DNA from: Arthrobacter woluwensis
Lineage (GTDB): Bacteria > Actinomycetota > Actinomycetes > Actinomycetales > Micrococcaceae
Length of the DNA: 64,000 bases
Assembly: GCF_030816155.1 (NCBI RefSeq)
Contig: NZ_JAUSXR010000001.1
Span: forward strand, 248,001 to 312,000
Direction: 5' to 3'
In this document: in pieces, positions 7,646 to 16,283 of the stretch
How positions within the stretch are numbered: position 1 is the first letter of the stretch
Layout: every line of letters starts with the position of its first letter
Notes under the pieces: generated by a model
Told to the model about the DNA's origin: nothing
Seen by the model: only the letters and a program-made list of their open reading frames with translations
Databases searched by the model: none
Translations under genes and position numbers: made by a program

Positions 7646-10546
7646 TCAGCGCCGGATGATCGGGGTGCCGTCCAGGGTGGTCTCCTCGATAAGGGTCCCG
7701 TCCAGCAGACGTTCCACGGCCGCACGCCCGAAGGTGCTTGATTCTTCGATGGTCTCATCATCGGCGCTGATTTCGTCCACCGCATACCCCGCCACGCTGC
7801 CGTCCGGGTTCAGCTCCTGCGGAGGGGCGGCCCGACGGGCCTCCTCGCGGGCACGCTGCGCCTGCGGGCTGTTGGAGAGCCGCTGGTAGAGACTCTGGCT
7901 GCCGTCGCGAGAATCGTTCCCGGCGCCCGGCTCACCGGGGGCGGACGCTTCCGTGGGGCGCGACGCCGGGGCGACGGCGGGGGCGGACGCCGCGGTTGCT
8001 GGGCCGGCGGCGTCCATCCGCTCAGGAGTGGTCACCGGTTCGGCGGGGAGACCCCACGGGTCACCGGCGGGAGCCTCAGCGGCTGCCGGAGCCGGGCCGG
8101 AGCCGGACAGGTCCTCGTCGGCAAGGTCCTCGTCCTCGAACTCGGGTTCCTGGAATCCTTGGCCGGGGATGGCCGTGGACGCGGCGGAACCGCCGTTGCC
8201 GGTGCTCACATTGCTCTCGGTCCCGACCGTCCAGCGGCCGGGGGAGACCTCACGGGCCCGCGACCACGGGTCGTCCTGGAGCACGGCCGAAGGGCCTCCG
8301 GATGCGGCCGGCTCAGCCGTGGGTGCAGCTGCGGCGGTTGCGGCCGCCGTCGCTGGCCGCGCCGCCTGACGTGCTGCGGGGGTCGCCGGCGTGGCGGGAG
8401 CCGACGGGCGACCCCAGTCGGAGGGACCGTCGTCGTACGGCGGTTCGTCATCCAGCGGCGGCTCGTCCTCGTCGCGCGGCTGATCCAGCGGGTGGAAATC
8501 CCCGGAGGGAACGGTCCGCTGAGGCGCTGTCCTGCCGGAGCCGCTAGCCGGGGGGATGTTCTCCTGGCTAGCCGGTGCTTTTGGGCTGTCGCCCCAGCCC
8601 GGGGGTTCCTCCGCCGTGGCGGGACCGGCTGCGGGCGACGGCATCGAGGGCTCTTCGGGTGCACTCGGCCGGCTCGTCTGGAACGACGGCGGGGGTGCGG
8701 CCGCGTCTCCGGCGACGGCCTCGACGCGGCAGTCCAGGCCCAGGACCTCCTTGACCGCGGTCTGAAGGTGCGTCTTGTGGTCACCGCGGCCGAACGCCCC
8801 GGCCAGGCCAGGGGTGGAGAACGACAGGATCACCGCGTCGCCGTCCAGACGGGCCACGGTGGCATTGGGGGCCACGAGCGCCCAGGTGCTGCGCTTGATC
8901 TTGCCCAGACGGTCCAGGATCTGCGGCCAGGCGCGGCGCAGCGCCTCGACGTCCCCACCGCCTTGAGGCGCGGGCGCGGCCTGCTGCTGGGGCGCCGGGG
9001 GAGGGGTCTGAGCGGGCGCGGACGGCGCTGCAGTGGACTGGGCTGCTGCGACCGACGACGGCGCGGCCTCGCGGGCGCGGGACACCGGTTCCGCAGGGGG
9101 AGCCGCAGCCGGGGTCGGCGCGGGAGCGGCGTCGGCAGGGCGTTCACGGGCCGGCGGTGTGGACGCCTGCTGAACCGGGAGGTCCGGGGCGTTCGTGGTC
9201 TCCGCAGCACTCGCGGGTTCGACCACGGGGGCGGCAGCAGGGGCAGCTGCGGGCCGCTGGGAGGCCGGTGCGGCGTCGTCGTTCCGGGGGACCGCCGGCG
9301 CGCTGGCCGGAGTCGGCGCCGGGGCGGAAACTTGAGCGGGGGCCGGTGCTGGGGTTTGAGTCTGCGCCGGAGCCCCGCCCAGGGCGAGACGGCGTTCCAG
9401 GGCATCCAGTCGGGCCGCAGCGCCGCGCTCGGTGCTGTCCGATGCCGGGAGCATCAGACGGGCGCAGAGCAGTTCGAGGTGCAGACGCGGCGAGGTGGCG
9501 CCGGTCATCTCGGAGAGCGCGGCGTTCGTGACGTCCGCCGACCGGGACAGTTCCGCGGGGCCGAGCGTGACGGCCTGCTGCCGCATCCGGGCGATCTGGT
9601 CCTGGGGCATGCCGCGCAGGATCGTGGCGGCGCTGTCCGGCATGGCCTGCACGATGATCAGATCCCGGAAACGCTCCAGGAGATCCTCGACGAAACGGCG
9701 CGGATCGTGACCGGTCTGCAGGACCCGGTCCACGGCGCGGAACACCGTGGCGGAGTCATGGGCGGCGACCGCGTCCACCACGTCATCCAGGAGCGAGGCG
9801 TGCGTGTAGCCCAGGAGGGAGACGGCCAGTTCGTAGTCGAGGCCCTGCGGACCGGCGCCGGCCATGAGCTGATCCAGCACGGAGAGCGAGTCACGCACGG
9901 AACCGCCGCCCGCGCGGATGACGAGCGACAGCACGCCCGGCGCCACCGGGACGTTCTCCTGCTCGCAGAGCTGCTCCAGGTACGCCAGGAGCGGCTCCGG
10001 GGGGACCAGGCGGAAGGGGTAATGATGGGTCCGTGAGCGGATGGTGCCGATCACCTTGTCCGGCTCCGTGGTGGCGAAGATGAACTTGATGTGCTCCGGC
10101 GGCTCCTCCACGATCTTCAGCAGGGCGTTGAAGCCCGCCGACGTGACCATGTGGGCCTCATCGATGATGAAGATCTTGTAGCGGTCCCGGGCGGGAGCGA
10201 AGGTGGCGCGTTCGCGCAGATCACGTGCGTCGTCGACGCCGCCGTGGCTGGCCGCGTCGATCTCGATGACGTCCAGCGAACCGGCTCCGCCACGGGCGAG
10301 CTCCACGCAGCTGGGGCAGACGCCGCACGGGGTGTCGGTGGGGCCCTGCTCGCAGTTCAGGCAACGGGCCAGGATGCGGGCCGAGGTGGTCTTGCCGCAG
10401 CCGCGCGGGCCGGAGAAGAGGTAGGCGTGATTGACGCGGTTCTTCTTCAGGGCTGTCATCAGGGGGACCGTGACATGCTCCTGGCCGATCACGTCCGCGA
10501 AGGTGTCGGGGCGGTATCTGCGGTAGAGAGCGCTGGCTTGGGTCAC
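7646..10546 (-). CDS. dnaX: DNA polymerase III subunits gamma and tau
   Basis: The clamp-loader ATPase of the replicative polymerase, 966 residues. The N-terminal AAA+ module has FADVIGQEHV, Walker A GPRGCGKTTSAR, a zinc knuckle CLNCEQGPTDTPCGVCPSC and the Walker B variant IFIIDEAHM within about the first 130 residues; sensor-1 and domain III follow to about residue 370. After that comes a long Pro/Ala-rich linker (roughly 390-530), a tau-like domain (VEALRRAWPQILDRLGKIKRSTWALV) and a second low-complexity acidic/Pro-rich stretch before the conserved end EETTLDGTPIIRR. It lies upstream of recR. Confidence 0.95.
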   Translation of the reverse strand: MTQASALYRRYRPDTFADVIGQEHVTVPLMTALKKNRVNHAYLFSGPRGCGKTTSARILARCLNCEQGPTDTPCGVCPSCVELARGGAGSLDVIEIDAASHGGVDDARDLRERATFAPARDRYKIFIIDEAHMVTSAGFNALLKIVEEPPEHIKFIFATTEPDKVIGTIRSRTHHYPFRLVPPEPLLAYLEQLCEQENVPVAPGVLSLVIRAGGGSVRDSLSVLDQLMAGAGPQGLDYELAVSLLGYTHASLLDDVVDAVAAHDSATVFRAVDRVLQTGHDPRRFVEDLLERFRDLIIVQAMPDSAATILRGMPQDQIARMRQQAVTLGPAELSRSADVTNAALSEMTGATSPRLHLELLCARLMLPASDSTERGAAARLDALERRLALGGAPAQTQTPAPAPAQVSAPAPTPASAPAVPRNDDAAPASQRPAAAPAAAPVVEPASAAETTNAPDLPVQQASTPPARERPADAAPAPTPAAAPPAEPVSRAREAAPSSVAAAQSTAAPSAPAQTPPPAPQQQAAPAPQGGGDVEALRRAWPQILDRLGKIKRSTWALVAPNATVARLDGDAVILSFSTPGLAGAFGRGDHKTHLQTAVKEVLGLDCRVEAVAGDAAAPPPSFQTSRPSAPEEPSMPSPAAGPATAEEPPGWGDSPKAPASQENIPPASGSGRTAPQRTVPSGDFHPLDQPRDEDEPPLDDEPPYDDGPSDWGRPSAPATPATPAARQAARPATAAATAAAAPTAEPAASGGPSAVLQDDPWSRAREVSPGRWTVGTESNVSTGNGGSAASTAIPGQGFQEPEFEDEDLADEDLSGSGPAPAAAEAPAGDPWGLPAEPVTTPERMDAAGPATAASAPAVAPASRPTEASAPGEPGAGNDSRDGSQSLYQRLSNSPQAQRAREEARRAAPPQELNPDGSVAGYAVDEISADDETIEESSTFGRAAVERLLDGTLIEETTLDGTPIIRR

Positions 10547-10626
10547 AGGGAAACCCTATCAATCGAGGCTGACAGGAGAAGCCGTCGTTCCGCGGCTCCG
10601 GACGGGCCGGGCCGTTAACGTAGAAG

Positions 10627-10712
10627 ACCCCTCGCGCACCCGCCAGAGCCCACTTACCCTTGCTACCTTCCGGTCCTGGGGGAGTTCGGCAGGATGACGC
10701 CACGCGAGGAGT
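10627..10712 (-). ncRNA. ffs: Signal recognition particle RNA, small (4.5S) type
   Basis: On the minus strand the sequence has the hallmarks of the bacterial SRP RNA hairpin. The apical part is CCAGGACCGGAAGGTAGCAA (GGAA tetraloop and asymmetric loop bound by Ffh), with a terminal stem in which CCTCGCG pairs with CGCGAGG. A TAAGCT -10 box is at 10721-10726, minus strand, so transcription should begin near 10713. The ends are estimated from the closing stem. Confidence 0.88.
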
Positions 10713-10720
10713 CGCACACC

Positions 10721-10726
10721 AGCTTA
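10721..10726 (-). promoter_or_regulatory. -10 box for SRP RNA
   Basis: TAAGCT on the minus strand, about 8 nt before the inferred 5' end of the SRP RNA. Confidence 0.45.
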
Positions 10727-10835
10727 GCGGCCCGGACGCGGACGGGGAAATCGGGGCGGACTGAGGGGCCGGGCAGGCCTTGATTTGGTGGTCCCGGCGG
10801 AGGTCCGCTAAGCTGATACCTGCCCTTAGGGCAAT

Positions 10836-10920
10836 GGAGAATTCGCCTAGCGGCCTATGGCGCACGCCTGGAACGCGTGTTGGGTTAACGCCCTCGGGGG
10901 TTCAAATCCCCCATTCTCCG
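10836..10920 (+). tRNA. tRNA-Ser (anticodon GGA)
   Basis: Class II tRNA. The acceptor arm GGAGAAT pairs with ATTCTCC; the anticodon stem CACGC/GCGTG encloses loop CTGGAAC with anticodon GGA (reads UCC/UCU). A long variable arm and the T arm GGGGG-TTCAAAT-CCCCC follow. Discriminator G is at 10920 and the encoded CCA at 10921-10923. A TAAGCT box at 10808-10813 may be its -10. Confidence 0.95.
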
Positions 10921-10925
10921 CCAAG

Positions 10926-10961
10926 ACGGCCCCGGAAACTCAGCTGAGTTTCCGGGGCCGT
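10926..10961 (+). terminator. Terminator of the tRNA-Ser gene
   Basis: A perfect 36-nt palindrome: the 18-bp arms start ACGGCCCCGG and meet at CAG/CTG. It begins 2 nt after the encoded CCA. Confidence 0.8.
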
Positions 10962-11010
10962 TGACATTAACGATGAAATTGTTGACACGAATGCTCTCGG
11001 GGATTTTCCG

Positions 11011-11040
11011 ACGGGGGGTTCAAATCCCCCCGCCGTCTCC
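11011..11040 (+). other. tRNA 3'-end (T-arm) remnant
   Basis: GGGGGTTCAAATCCCCC at 11014-11030 repeats exactly the T arm of the tRNA-Ser gene (10896-10912) and is followed by an acceptor-like CGCCGTCTCC. No 5' half, anticodon arm or CCA is present, so this is a fragment. It may be a leftover of tRNA duplication or of an integrated element's attachment site. Confidence 0.4.
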
Positions 11041-11071
11041 CGCAGCACCCCGGGAGACGGAGTCCTTCACC

Positions 11072-12820
11072 TCACCCGAAGGTGAAGGAGTAGAGCTGGA
11101 CGCCCGGCGTCGGCCGCAGTTCCAGGGTCCCGGAGCCGGAGGTGCCGCTCTGATGGACCACGTAGGACTTCGGCGGGCCGGAGATCTGGAGGGTCTTCTC
11201 GCCGTCGGGACCCTTGACGATGACGGAGCCGGTGCCGCCCAGCACCGCCTGGACCTGTCCGGCGTGGAAGGTCAGCCGCACCCCGGATCCCGGGGCGGGC
11301 GCATTCCGCGGGACCGAGATCCGCTGGGATTCGAGGGTCCAGGAACCCGAGAGCGCGAAACTGTCCGGAGCCTGCGACGCCGGGTAGGCGAAGAGGGATG
11401 TCCCGGAGCGGTAGGTGGCCGCGCCCGAGTAGTTGACCTGCTTGGACACTCCCAGGAACGTCTCGCGGGTGGTGTTCTGCGGCAGGGCCCCGTCCTGTCC
11501 CGCCGGCCCCGTCTCCACGGCGGCCGGCAGGTCCTTGCCCGGCTGGGCGGAACTCAGGAGGGAACGGATGAGCTTCTCGGTCAGCGCATAGCCGCCTTCG
11601 CCCTGCTGGATGTGCCGCACGTTGCCCTGGGCGTCGATGAGGTACTGCGCCGGCCAGAAGCGGTTCCGGTAGGCGGTCCAGGTGGCGTAGGAGTTGTCGA
11701 GGGCCACCGGGTACTGGATGCCGTGATCCTTGATGCCGGCGCTGACGTTGCGGGTCTCACGTTCGAACGCGTACTCCGGCGTGTGGACGCCGATCACCTG
11801 GAGTCCGGCGTCACGATATGCCTTGTCCAGGGCCGTGATGTGGGGCAGGGAGCGCTGGCAGTTGATGCAGGAGTAGGCCCAGAAGTCCAGGAGGACCACC
11901 TTCCCCTTGAGCTGACGGAGCGTCAACGGATCCGAGCCGAGCCAGGCGTTGATGCCGCGGAGCTCGGGTGCGGGCCCGCAGTCCTGCAGCTCGGTGGAGC
12001 CCTGGGTGCATTTGGAGAGGTCCTTGTTCTCGTCCGTGGCCACGCCGCCCAGGTCCAGAGGACTGCCTTGCGAGGGCGTCAGCTTCTCCTGGAAGGACGC
12101 GGTGTAATCCGGGATGAGCCGCTGCACGGCGGCGGGAAGGTCGAAGGCCAGGCCGGCCGCGAGGGCGATCATGAGCACGCCGGCCAGGATGCGGATGCCC
12201 TTCTGACGGCGACGGAACGCCTTGAGCCGTTCGGCCAGGCCGCGCCCCGCGAGCGCGAAGAACAGCAGGGGGATCGCGACGCCGACGGCGAACGACAGCG
12301 TGAGCGTCAGGGTCCCGGCGCCGATCCGGCCGGTGGCGCCGGAGACGGTGATGGCGGCCAGGACCGGACCGGCGCACGGGACGAAGACGGCCCCGAGCGC
12401 GAGGCCCAGGCTGAAGCCGCCCCGTTTCCGGGCGTCCACCTGGCGGCGGGGGATCCAGGAGAAGGGCCGTTCGAGCCACTCCTCGAGGCGCGGAATGAGC
12501 ATGCCGAGCCCCACCGCCGCCAGCACGGCGATCCCGGCCCAGCGGAAGATATCCTGCGGCAGCCCCAGGAGGCTGAGCAGCAGCGAACCGAGCAGCGTGA
12601 AGACACTGAAACTGATCACCAGTCCCGCGATCACCTGATAGGGCCGCCACCGGGAGACGGCCCGGGCGGGCGCGTCGTCTTCACCGGGAGCGGCGCCGGG
12701 ATCGCGCCGTGCGCTGTCCAGACCTCCCGAGAAGAAGATGACCGGTAAGACGGGCAGGATGCAGGGCGATATTCCGGTCACCAGACCGCCCAGGAAGCCG
12801 ATGATGATGTTCGTGTCCAT
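11072..12820 (-). CDS. dipZ: DipZ-type membrane thiol-disulfide protein (CcdA + thioredoxin + C-terminal domain)
   Basis: A 582-residue protein that carries electrons across the membrane to extracytoplasmic thiols. The N-terminal CcdA/DsbD-like module has several membrane segments and the paired cysteines C20 ([11 protein letters not shown]) and C149 ([10 protein letters not shown]). An external thioredoxin-like domain follows with the active site [12 protein letters not shown] (C318/C321). The C-terminal domain (about 450-582) is beta-rich, as in mycobacterial DipZ. It is divergent from a fasciclin lipoprotein gene and next to sigK-rskA; in Mycobacterium tuberculosis dipZ and mpt83/mpt70 belong to the SigK regulon. 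A SigK-like promoter ends 6 nt before this ATG. Confidence 0.88.
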   Translation of the reverse strand: MDTNIIIGFLGGLVTGISPCILPVLPVIFFSGGLDSARRDPGAAPGEDDAPARAVSRWRPYQVIAGLVISFSVFTLLGSLLLSLLGLPQDIFRWAGIAVLAAVGLGMLIPRLEEWLERPFSWIPRRQVDARKRGGFSLGLALGAVFVPCAGPVLAAITVSGATGRIGAGTLTLTLSFAVGVAIPLLFFALAGRGLAERLKAFRRRQKGIRILAGVLMIALAAGLAFDLPAAVQRLIPDYTASFQEKLTPSQGSPLDLGGVATDENKDLSKCTQGSTELQDCGPAPELRGINAWLGSDPLTLRQLKGKVVLLDFWAYSCINCQRSLPHITALDKAYRDAGLQVIGVHTPEYAFERETRNVSAGIKDHGIQYPVALDNSYATWTAYRNRFWPAQYLIDAQGNVRHIQQGEGGYALTEKLIRSLLSSAQPGKDLPAAVETGPAGQDGALPQNTTRETFLGVSKQVNYSGAATYRSGTSLFAYPASQAPDSFALSGSWTLESQRISVPRNAPAPGSGVRLTFHAGQVQAVLGGTGSVIVKGPDGEKTLQISGPPKSYVVHQSGTSGSGTLELRPTPGVQLYSFTFG

Positions 12821-12826
12821 GCCGGG

Positions 12827-12856
12827 TATTCGGTGCGCCGTGCCCCGGCGGATTGG
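12827..12856 (-). promoter_or_regulatory. SigK-like promoter of dipZ
   Basis: On the minus strand CCAATCC, a 16-nt spacer and CCGAATA end 6 nt before the dipZ ATG, which predicts a leaderless mRNA. The same motif with the same spacing precedes the divergent fasciclin gene. As I recall, the mycobacterial SigK consensus is close to CCATCC-N16/17-CCGAAT. Confidence 0.6.
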
Positions 12857-13040
12857 ACGGGCGGATCGGACCCATGGATTGACCGGCGGCCCGGACCGCG
12901 GGCCGGGAGCCGCCGTCGTCGTGCTCTGGTCGTGTGCGGAGGGGAGCGGCGCAGCCCGACGCCGGGACGGCCACCTCGCAGCGCTCGCTGCACCCCCGGA
13001 GAGCAGGAAATGCGCCACCGGAAAGTTTCCTCACATTCCT

Positions 13041-13070
13041 CCAATCCGTCGGCGGACCCCGCTCCGAAGT
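13041..13070 (+). promoter_or_regulatory. SigK-like promoter of the fasciclin gene
   Basis: CCAATCC (13041-13047), 16 nt, CCGAAGT (13064-13070). It matches the dipZ promoter in both boxes apart from the last bases, leaving a leader of about 60 nt before the ATG at 13137. Confidence 0.55.
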
Positions 13071-13136
13071 ACTGGCACCAACAGGTCAGCCCAGCTTCTG
13101 GATGCGGACCGCACACCTTTGAAGAGGAGCATCATC

Positions 13137-13799
13137 ATGAAGAAGATCCAGCGTCTGTCCGTCCTGGCCGGTCTCGCAGCCGTCGTGCCCCTCGGGCTCG
13201 CGGCGTGCAGCGGCGGGATGAGCGGCGGCGCCGCCACCTCGTCCGCGCCGTCCCCGGCGATGTCGTCCAGCAGCGCAGCCGCCAGCCCCAGCATGGATCC
13301 GGCCGCCAACCTGGTGGGCCCCGGCTGCCAGGCATACGCGTCCGCCAATCCGAGCGGCCCCGGATCCGTCCAGGGCATGTCCACCGACCCGGTGGCCGTG
13401 GCGGCCTCCCACAACCCGCTGCTGAAGACCCTGGTCCAGGCCGTCTCCGGCAAGCTGAACCCGCAGGTGAACCTGGTCGACACGCTGAACGGCAGCCAGT
13501 TCACGGTGTTCGCGCCGGTGGACAGCGCCTTCGCGAAGATCGACGCGGCCACCATCGACAGCCTCAAGAAGGATGCCCCGGCGCTCAAGAAGATCCTGAC
13601 CTACCACGTGGTGCCGGGCCAGATCGAGCCGGCGTCGATCGTCGGCACGCATGACACGGTCGAGGGCCAGAAGGTCACCGTCTCCGGTTCCGGCGACAAC
13701 CTGAAGGTCAACGGCGCCAACGTGATCTGCGGTGGCGTCCGGACCGCCAACGCGACCGTCTACCTGGTGGACTCGGTCCTCCTGCCCCCGGCCAAGTAG
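13137..13799 (+). CDS. Fasciclin-domain lipoprotein, Mpt83/Mpt70-like
   Basis: A 220-residue surface lipoprotein. The signal peptide ends in the lipobox LAAC with C24, followed by a Ser/Ala-rich linker. The FAS1 domain runs from about residue 60 to the end, with [14 protein letters not shown], the H1 motif [15 protein letters not shown] and the H2-type [13 protein letters not shown]. Mycobacterial Mpt70/Mpt83 have the same build and are SigK targets. Start ATG at 13137 follows GAAGAGGAG. The sigK-rskA pair lies directly downstream, separated by a terminator hairpin. Confidence 0.88.
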   Translation: MKKIQRLSVLAGLAAVVPLGLAACSGGMSGGAATSSAPSPAMSSSSAAASPSMDPAANLVGPGCQAYASANPSGPGSVQGMSTDPVAVAASHNPLLKTLVQAVSGKLNPQVNLVDTLNGSQFTVFAPVDSAFAKIDAATIDSLKKDAPALKKILTYHVVPGQIEPASIVGTHDTVEGQKVTVSGSGDNLKVNGANVICGGVRTANATVYLVDSVLLPPAK

Positions 13800-13831
13800 C
13801 CCGGACGGAGCAGGACCCCAGGTGAGACCCG

Positions 13832-13860
13832 GGTGGCGGGCCGTCAGGCCCGCCACCTTT
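13832..13860 (+). terminator. Terminator after the fasciclin gene
   Basis: 11-bp stem GGTGGCGGGCC / GGCCCGCCACC with loop GTCA, followed by TTT. It should insulate the fasciclin gene from sigK. Confidence 0.75.
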
Positions 13861-13890
13861 CCACTTCCGGACAACAGGTGGCGGTTGGAC

Positions 13891-14502
13891 ATGAGCGGCT
13901 ATGAGACAGTGATGTACATGCATCCCCCTGGTTCGGGACCTCCCCCCTCCGCCTCCGCCGACATCGACGAGTTGATGGACCGGGTGGCGCAGGGCGACCA
14001 GGGCGCGTTCGGCAGTCTCTACGACGCCCTCGCCCCACAGGTCCACGGTCTGGTGCTCCGGGTTCTGAGGGATCCGGCGCAGAGCGAGGAAGTCACCCAG
14101 GAGGTGTTCCTGAAGGTCTGGCAGCAGGCCAAACGCTTCGACGCCGACCGCGGACGGGCCCGTGCTTGGATCACCGTGATGGCCCACCGCCGGGCGGTCG
14201 ACCGGGTGCGGGCCGCGCAGGCCTCCCAGGAACGGGATCTGCGGGAAGGCATCAAGGAGTTCCGCGAGAGCTACGACGACGTCGAGCACCGCGTGCAGGT
14301 GGCCCTGGAGAGCGAACGGGTCCACAAAGCGATGGAGTCGCTGACCGAAGTCCAGCGGCAGGCCATCAAACTCGCCTACTACGGCGGGTACAGCTACGGA
14401 GAAGTGGCCCAGGCGCTCGACCTGCCCCTGGGCACCGTGAAAACCAGAATTCGTGACGGCATGATCCGTCTGAGAGACACGTTAGGAGTTGGCCATGGAT
14501 GA
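13891..14502 (+). CDS. sigK: ECF sigma factor, SigK type
   Basis: A 203-residue ECF sigma factor. Region 2 covers DQGAFGSLYDALAPQVHGLV ... EEVTQEVFLKVWQQAKRFD and region 4 covers LTEVQRQAIKLAYYGGYSY ... PLGTVKTRIRDGMIRLRD. The GTVKTR recognition helix and the partner gene rskA mark it as the SigK group. ATG at 13891 is chosen (MSGYETV); ATGs at 13912 and 13918 in the same frame are possible. The stop overlaps the start of rskA by 8 nt. Likely targets are the flanking dipZ, fasciclin and DUF4383 genes, which share a promoter motif not seen before sigK itself. Confidence 0.9.
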   Translation: MSGYETVMYMHPPGSGPPPSASADIDELMDRVAQGDQGAFGSLYDALAPQVHGLVLRVLRDPAQSEEVTQEVFLKVWQQAKRFDADRGRARAWITVMAHRRAVDRVRAAQASQERDLREGIKEFRESYDDVEHRVQVALESERVHKAMESLTEVQRQAIKLAYYGGYSYGEVAQALDLPLGTVKTRIRDGMIRLRDTLGVGHG

Positions 14503-15382
14503 TCAATTGCATCTGCTGACCGGCGCCTACGCGCTCAACGCCTTGGACGAGGACGAACGCCGCCACTTCGAGACGTCGCTCACCCCGGGCCACCCGGTCA
14601 CGGAGGAAGCACGCGAACTGAGTCAGGTAGCCGCGCTGCTGGCCGCCGGGACGACGCCGGTGGCGCCGCCCGCGGACCTGAAGGCACGGCTCATGGCCCA
14701 GATCGCCGTCACGCCTCAGGTCGAGGCGGTCGCCGGGCCGGAGGCGCAGCAGGTTCCGGGGCCGCAGGCGCAGCAGACACCTGTGCCGACGACGTCGGCC
14801 GACGTGACTCCCGCGCAGGGCTCCGATTCCGCCCAGGTCACCCGGGCTGAGCCGGCCACCGCCGATGTCGTGCCGCTCCCGGTCCGCCGGGCGCCGTCGT
14901 CGACGCGCTGGCTGGCCGCGGTCGCGACCGTGCTCGCCGTGGCCGCCGCGGGGACGGCCGGCTGGGCGTTCCAGGCGCAGTCGCAGCGGGACGAGGCGCA
15001 GCGGCGGCTGGCCGCGGCGCAGGACTCCCCGGCCGAGGCGATGAACAGGATCATCGCCGCCCCGGACGCCAAGGTGAAGCAGTTCTCGGTCCCCGGCGGC
15101 GCGACCATGCTGGTCATGCACTCGGAGAAGGAGGGCCGCGGCGGCGTCATGACGCTCGGGATGTCGGCTCCGCCGCAGGGCAAGAGCTACGAGCTCTGGC
15201 TCATCGACCAGGCGGGTGCGGCGAAGCCGGCCGGTCTGCTGGAAAGCGGCGGTGGCGCATCCACCTGGAATGAGCTGCCCGGCGGGATCGGCTCGGCCTC
15301 CTTCCTGGGGGTCACGGTCGAACCGGAAGGCGGCTCGGCGCAGCCGACCACCAAACCGATCCTCGTGGAATCCATCACCTGA
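14495..15382 (+). CDS. rskA: Anti-sigma-K factor RskA
   Basis: A 295-residue membrane anti-sigma factor. The N-terminal cytosolic domain (HLLTGAYALNALDEDERRHFE) is typical of RskA and would hold SigK. A long Ala/Pro/Gln-rich linker leads to one membrane segment (WLAAVATVLAVAAAGTAGWAF, near residues 135-155). The extracytoplasmic RskA domain follows (GATMLVMHSEKEGRGGVMTL, YELWLIDQAGAAKPAGLL). ATG at 14495 follows AGGAG; overlap with sigK indicates coupling. Release of SigK would need proteolysis by site-1/site-2 proteases encoded elsewhere. Confidence 0.9.
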   Translation: MDDQLHLLTGAYALNALDEDERRHFETSLTPGHPVTEEARELSQVAALLAAGTTPVAPPADLKARLMAQIAVTPQVEAVAGPEAQQVPGPQAQQTPVPTTSADVTPAQGSDSAQVTRAEPATADVVPLPVRRAPSSTRWLAAVATVLAVAAAGTAGWAFQAQSQRDEAQRRLAAAQDSPAEAMNRIIAAPDAKVKQFSVPGGATMLVMHSEKEGRGGVMTLGMSAPPQGKSYELWLIDQAGAAKPAGLLESGGGASTWNELPGGIGSASFLGVTVEPEGGSAQPTTKPILVESIT

Positions 15383-15402
15383 AGTCCGGAGGGAACACCT
15401 GA

Positions 15403-15435
15403 GAAAAGCCCGGGAGAAATTCTCCCGGGCTTTTC
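15403..15435 (+). terminator. Terminator after rskA
   Basis: Perfect 15-bp stem, GAAAAGCCCGGGAGA pairing with TCTCCCGGGCTTTTC, loop AAT. The -35 element of the next promoter starts at its last base. Confidence 0.85.
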
Positions 15436-15463
15436 CAATCCGCCGGGCCATCCGCTCCGAATC
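15435..15463 (+). promoter_or_regulatory. SigK-like promoter of the DUF4383 gene
   Basis: CCAATCC (15435-15441), 15 nt, CCGAATC (15457-15463): third copy of the motif seen before dipZ and the fasciclin gene, with a spacer one base shorter. Confidence 0.5.
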
Positions 15464-15546
15464 CATGATGCGGGAAGTCCGCACCGGGGGCTGAAGTCAC
15501 CGGACGGCGCATCGGGCGCCGTGGAACACGAGGTGAGGAGCACGAA

Positions 15547-15984
15547 ATGTCCAGCAATGTCATCCAGGGCAAGAGCCCGGTACGTCTGACCGCGACCCTG
15601 GTGGGAGCAGTCTTCCTGCTCGTCGGAATCCTGGGGTTCGTCCCCGGCATCACGTCGGGGGACATGGAAGCTGCGGGCCACCATTCGCACGCCATGCTCC
15701 TCGGGATCTTCCAGGTCTCCGTCCTGCACAACGTGGTCCATCTCCTGTTCGGCGTGGCCGGCCTGATCCTCGGGCGCAGCGCGGCCGGGGCCCGTAACTT
15801 CCTGGTCTGGGGCGGCGTGATCTACCTGGTGCTGTTCGTGTACGGACTGTTCTTCGGCGAGGAGTCGGCGGGCAACTTCGTGCCCGTGAACATGGCGGAC
15901 AACATCCTCCACTTCGCGCTCGGCGCAGCGATGCTCGCCCTGGGCCTGATCCTGGGACGCACTCCGGCCCTGCGGAGGGCATGA
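15547..15984 (+). CDS. DUF4383 membrane protein
   Basis: A 145-residue integral membrane protein with four predicted segments (ATLVGAVFLLVGILGFVPGI; the VLHNVVHLLFGVAGLILG region; FLVWGGVIYLVLFVYGLFF; ILHFALGAAMLALGLILG). The histidine-rich HNVVHLLFG and DNILHFALG motifs are typical of DUF4383, whose function is unknown. Start ATG at 15547 follows GGTGAGGAG. The promoter-like CCAATCC...CCGAATC upstream suggests it belongs to the local SigK regulon. Confidence 0.85.
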   Translation: MSSNVIQGKSPVRLTATLVGAVFLLVGILGFVPGITSGDMEAAGHHSHAMLLGIFQVSVLHNVVHLLFGVAGLILGRSAAGARNFLVWGGVIYLVLFVYGLFFGEESAGNFVPVNMADNILHFALGAAMLALGLILGRTPALRRA

Positions 15985-16011
15985 CGTTTTCTGACGGCCG
16001 CAAACGCTCGT

Positions 16012-16038
16012 GGGGCGCCCCGGAATCAGGGGCGCCCC
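16012..16038 (+). terminator. Terminator-like hairpin
   Basis: GGGGCGCCCC at 16012-16021 and again at 16029-16038 with loop GGAATCA; the arms pair with each other (10 bp). No T run follows. The rest of the gap 15985-16283 shows no further gene. Confidence 0.55.
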
Positions 16039-16283
16039 GCCGCGTCGTCCGAGGCCGTTTCGGGCGGCAGGCGGCGTTTCCGCGCGCGGTTCTGAAACGG
16101 GGCGCGGGAACCCCTTGAATTCGCGACGGCGGCGGGCGCACACTGAGAAGTGATTGCCCGGTCGGGCGGTCTTCACAGACGACAACAGGGGATGTTCAGC
16201 GCTGTGCAGGTCTTGGGGATGGAAGCACTGTGAGGGGCCACCACGTGCCGCGTCATCGCGGCCGCGGGCCAATAGGAACATCG

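Larger units (their letters stand above)
12821..13136. other. Divergent regulatory region dipZ / fasciclin gene
   Basis: 316 bp without a convincing gene. It carries two outward-facing copies of the motif CCAATCC-N16-CCGAA, one for each flanking gene, plus a Shine-Dalgarno GAAGAGGAG before the fasciclin gene. Confidence 0.6.

Noticed and set aside
8159..10036. A 625-codon plus-strand open frame opposite dnaX
   Set aside because: Arg/Gly-rich shadow of the dnaX low-complexity region, with no domain.
16080..16283. Possible c-di-AMP (ydaO) riboswitch before the M23 gene, suggested by GGGAACCCC
   Set aside because: The second conserved block and the pseudoknot-forming segments are not found; a covariance-model search would be needed to support it.
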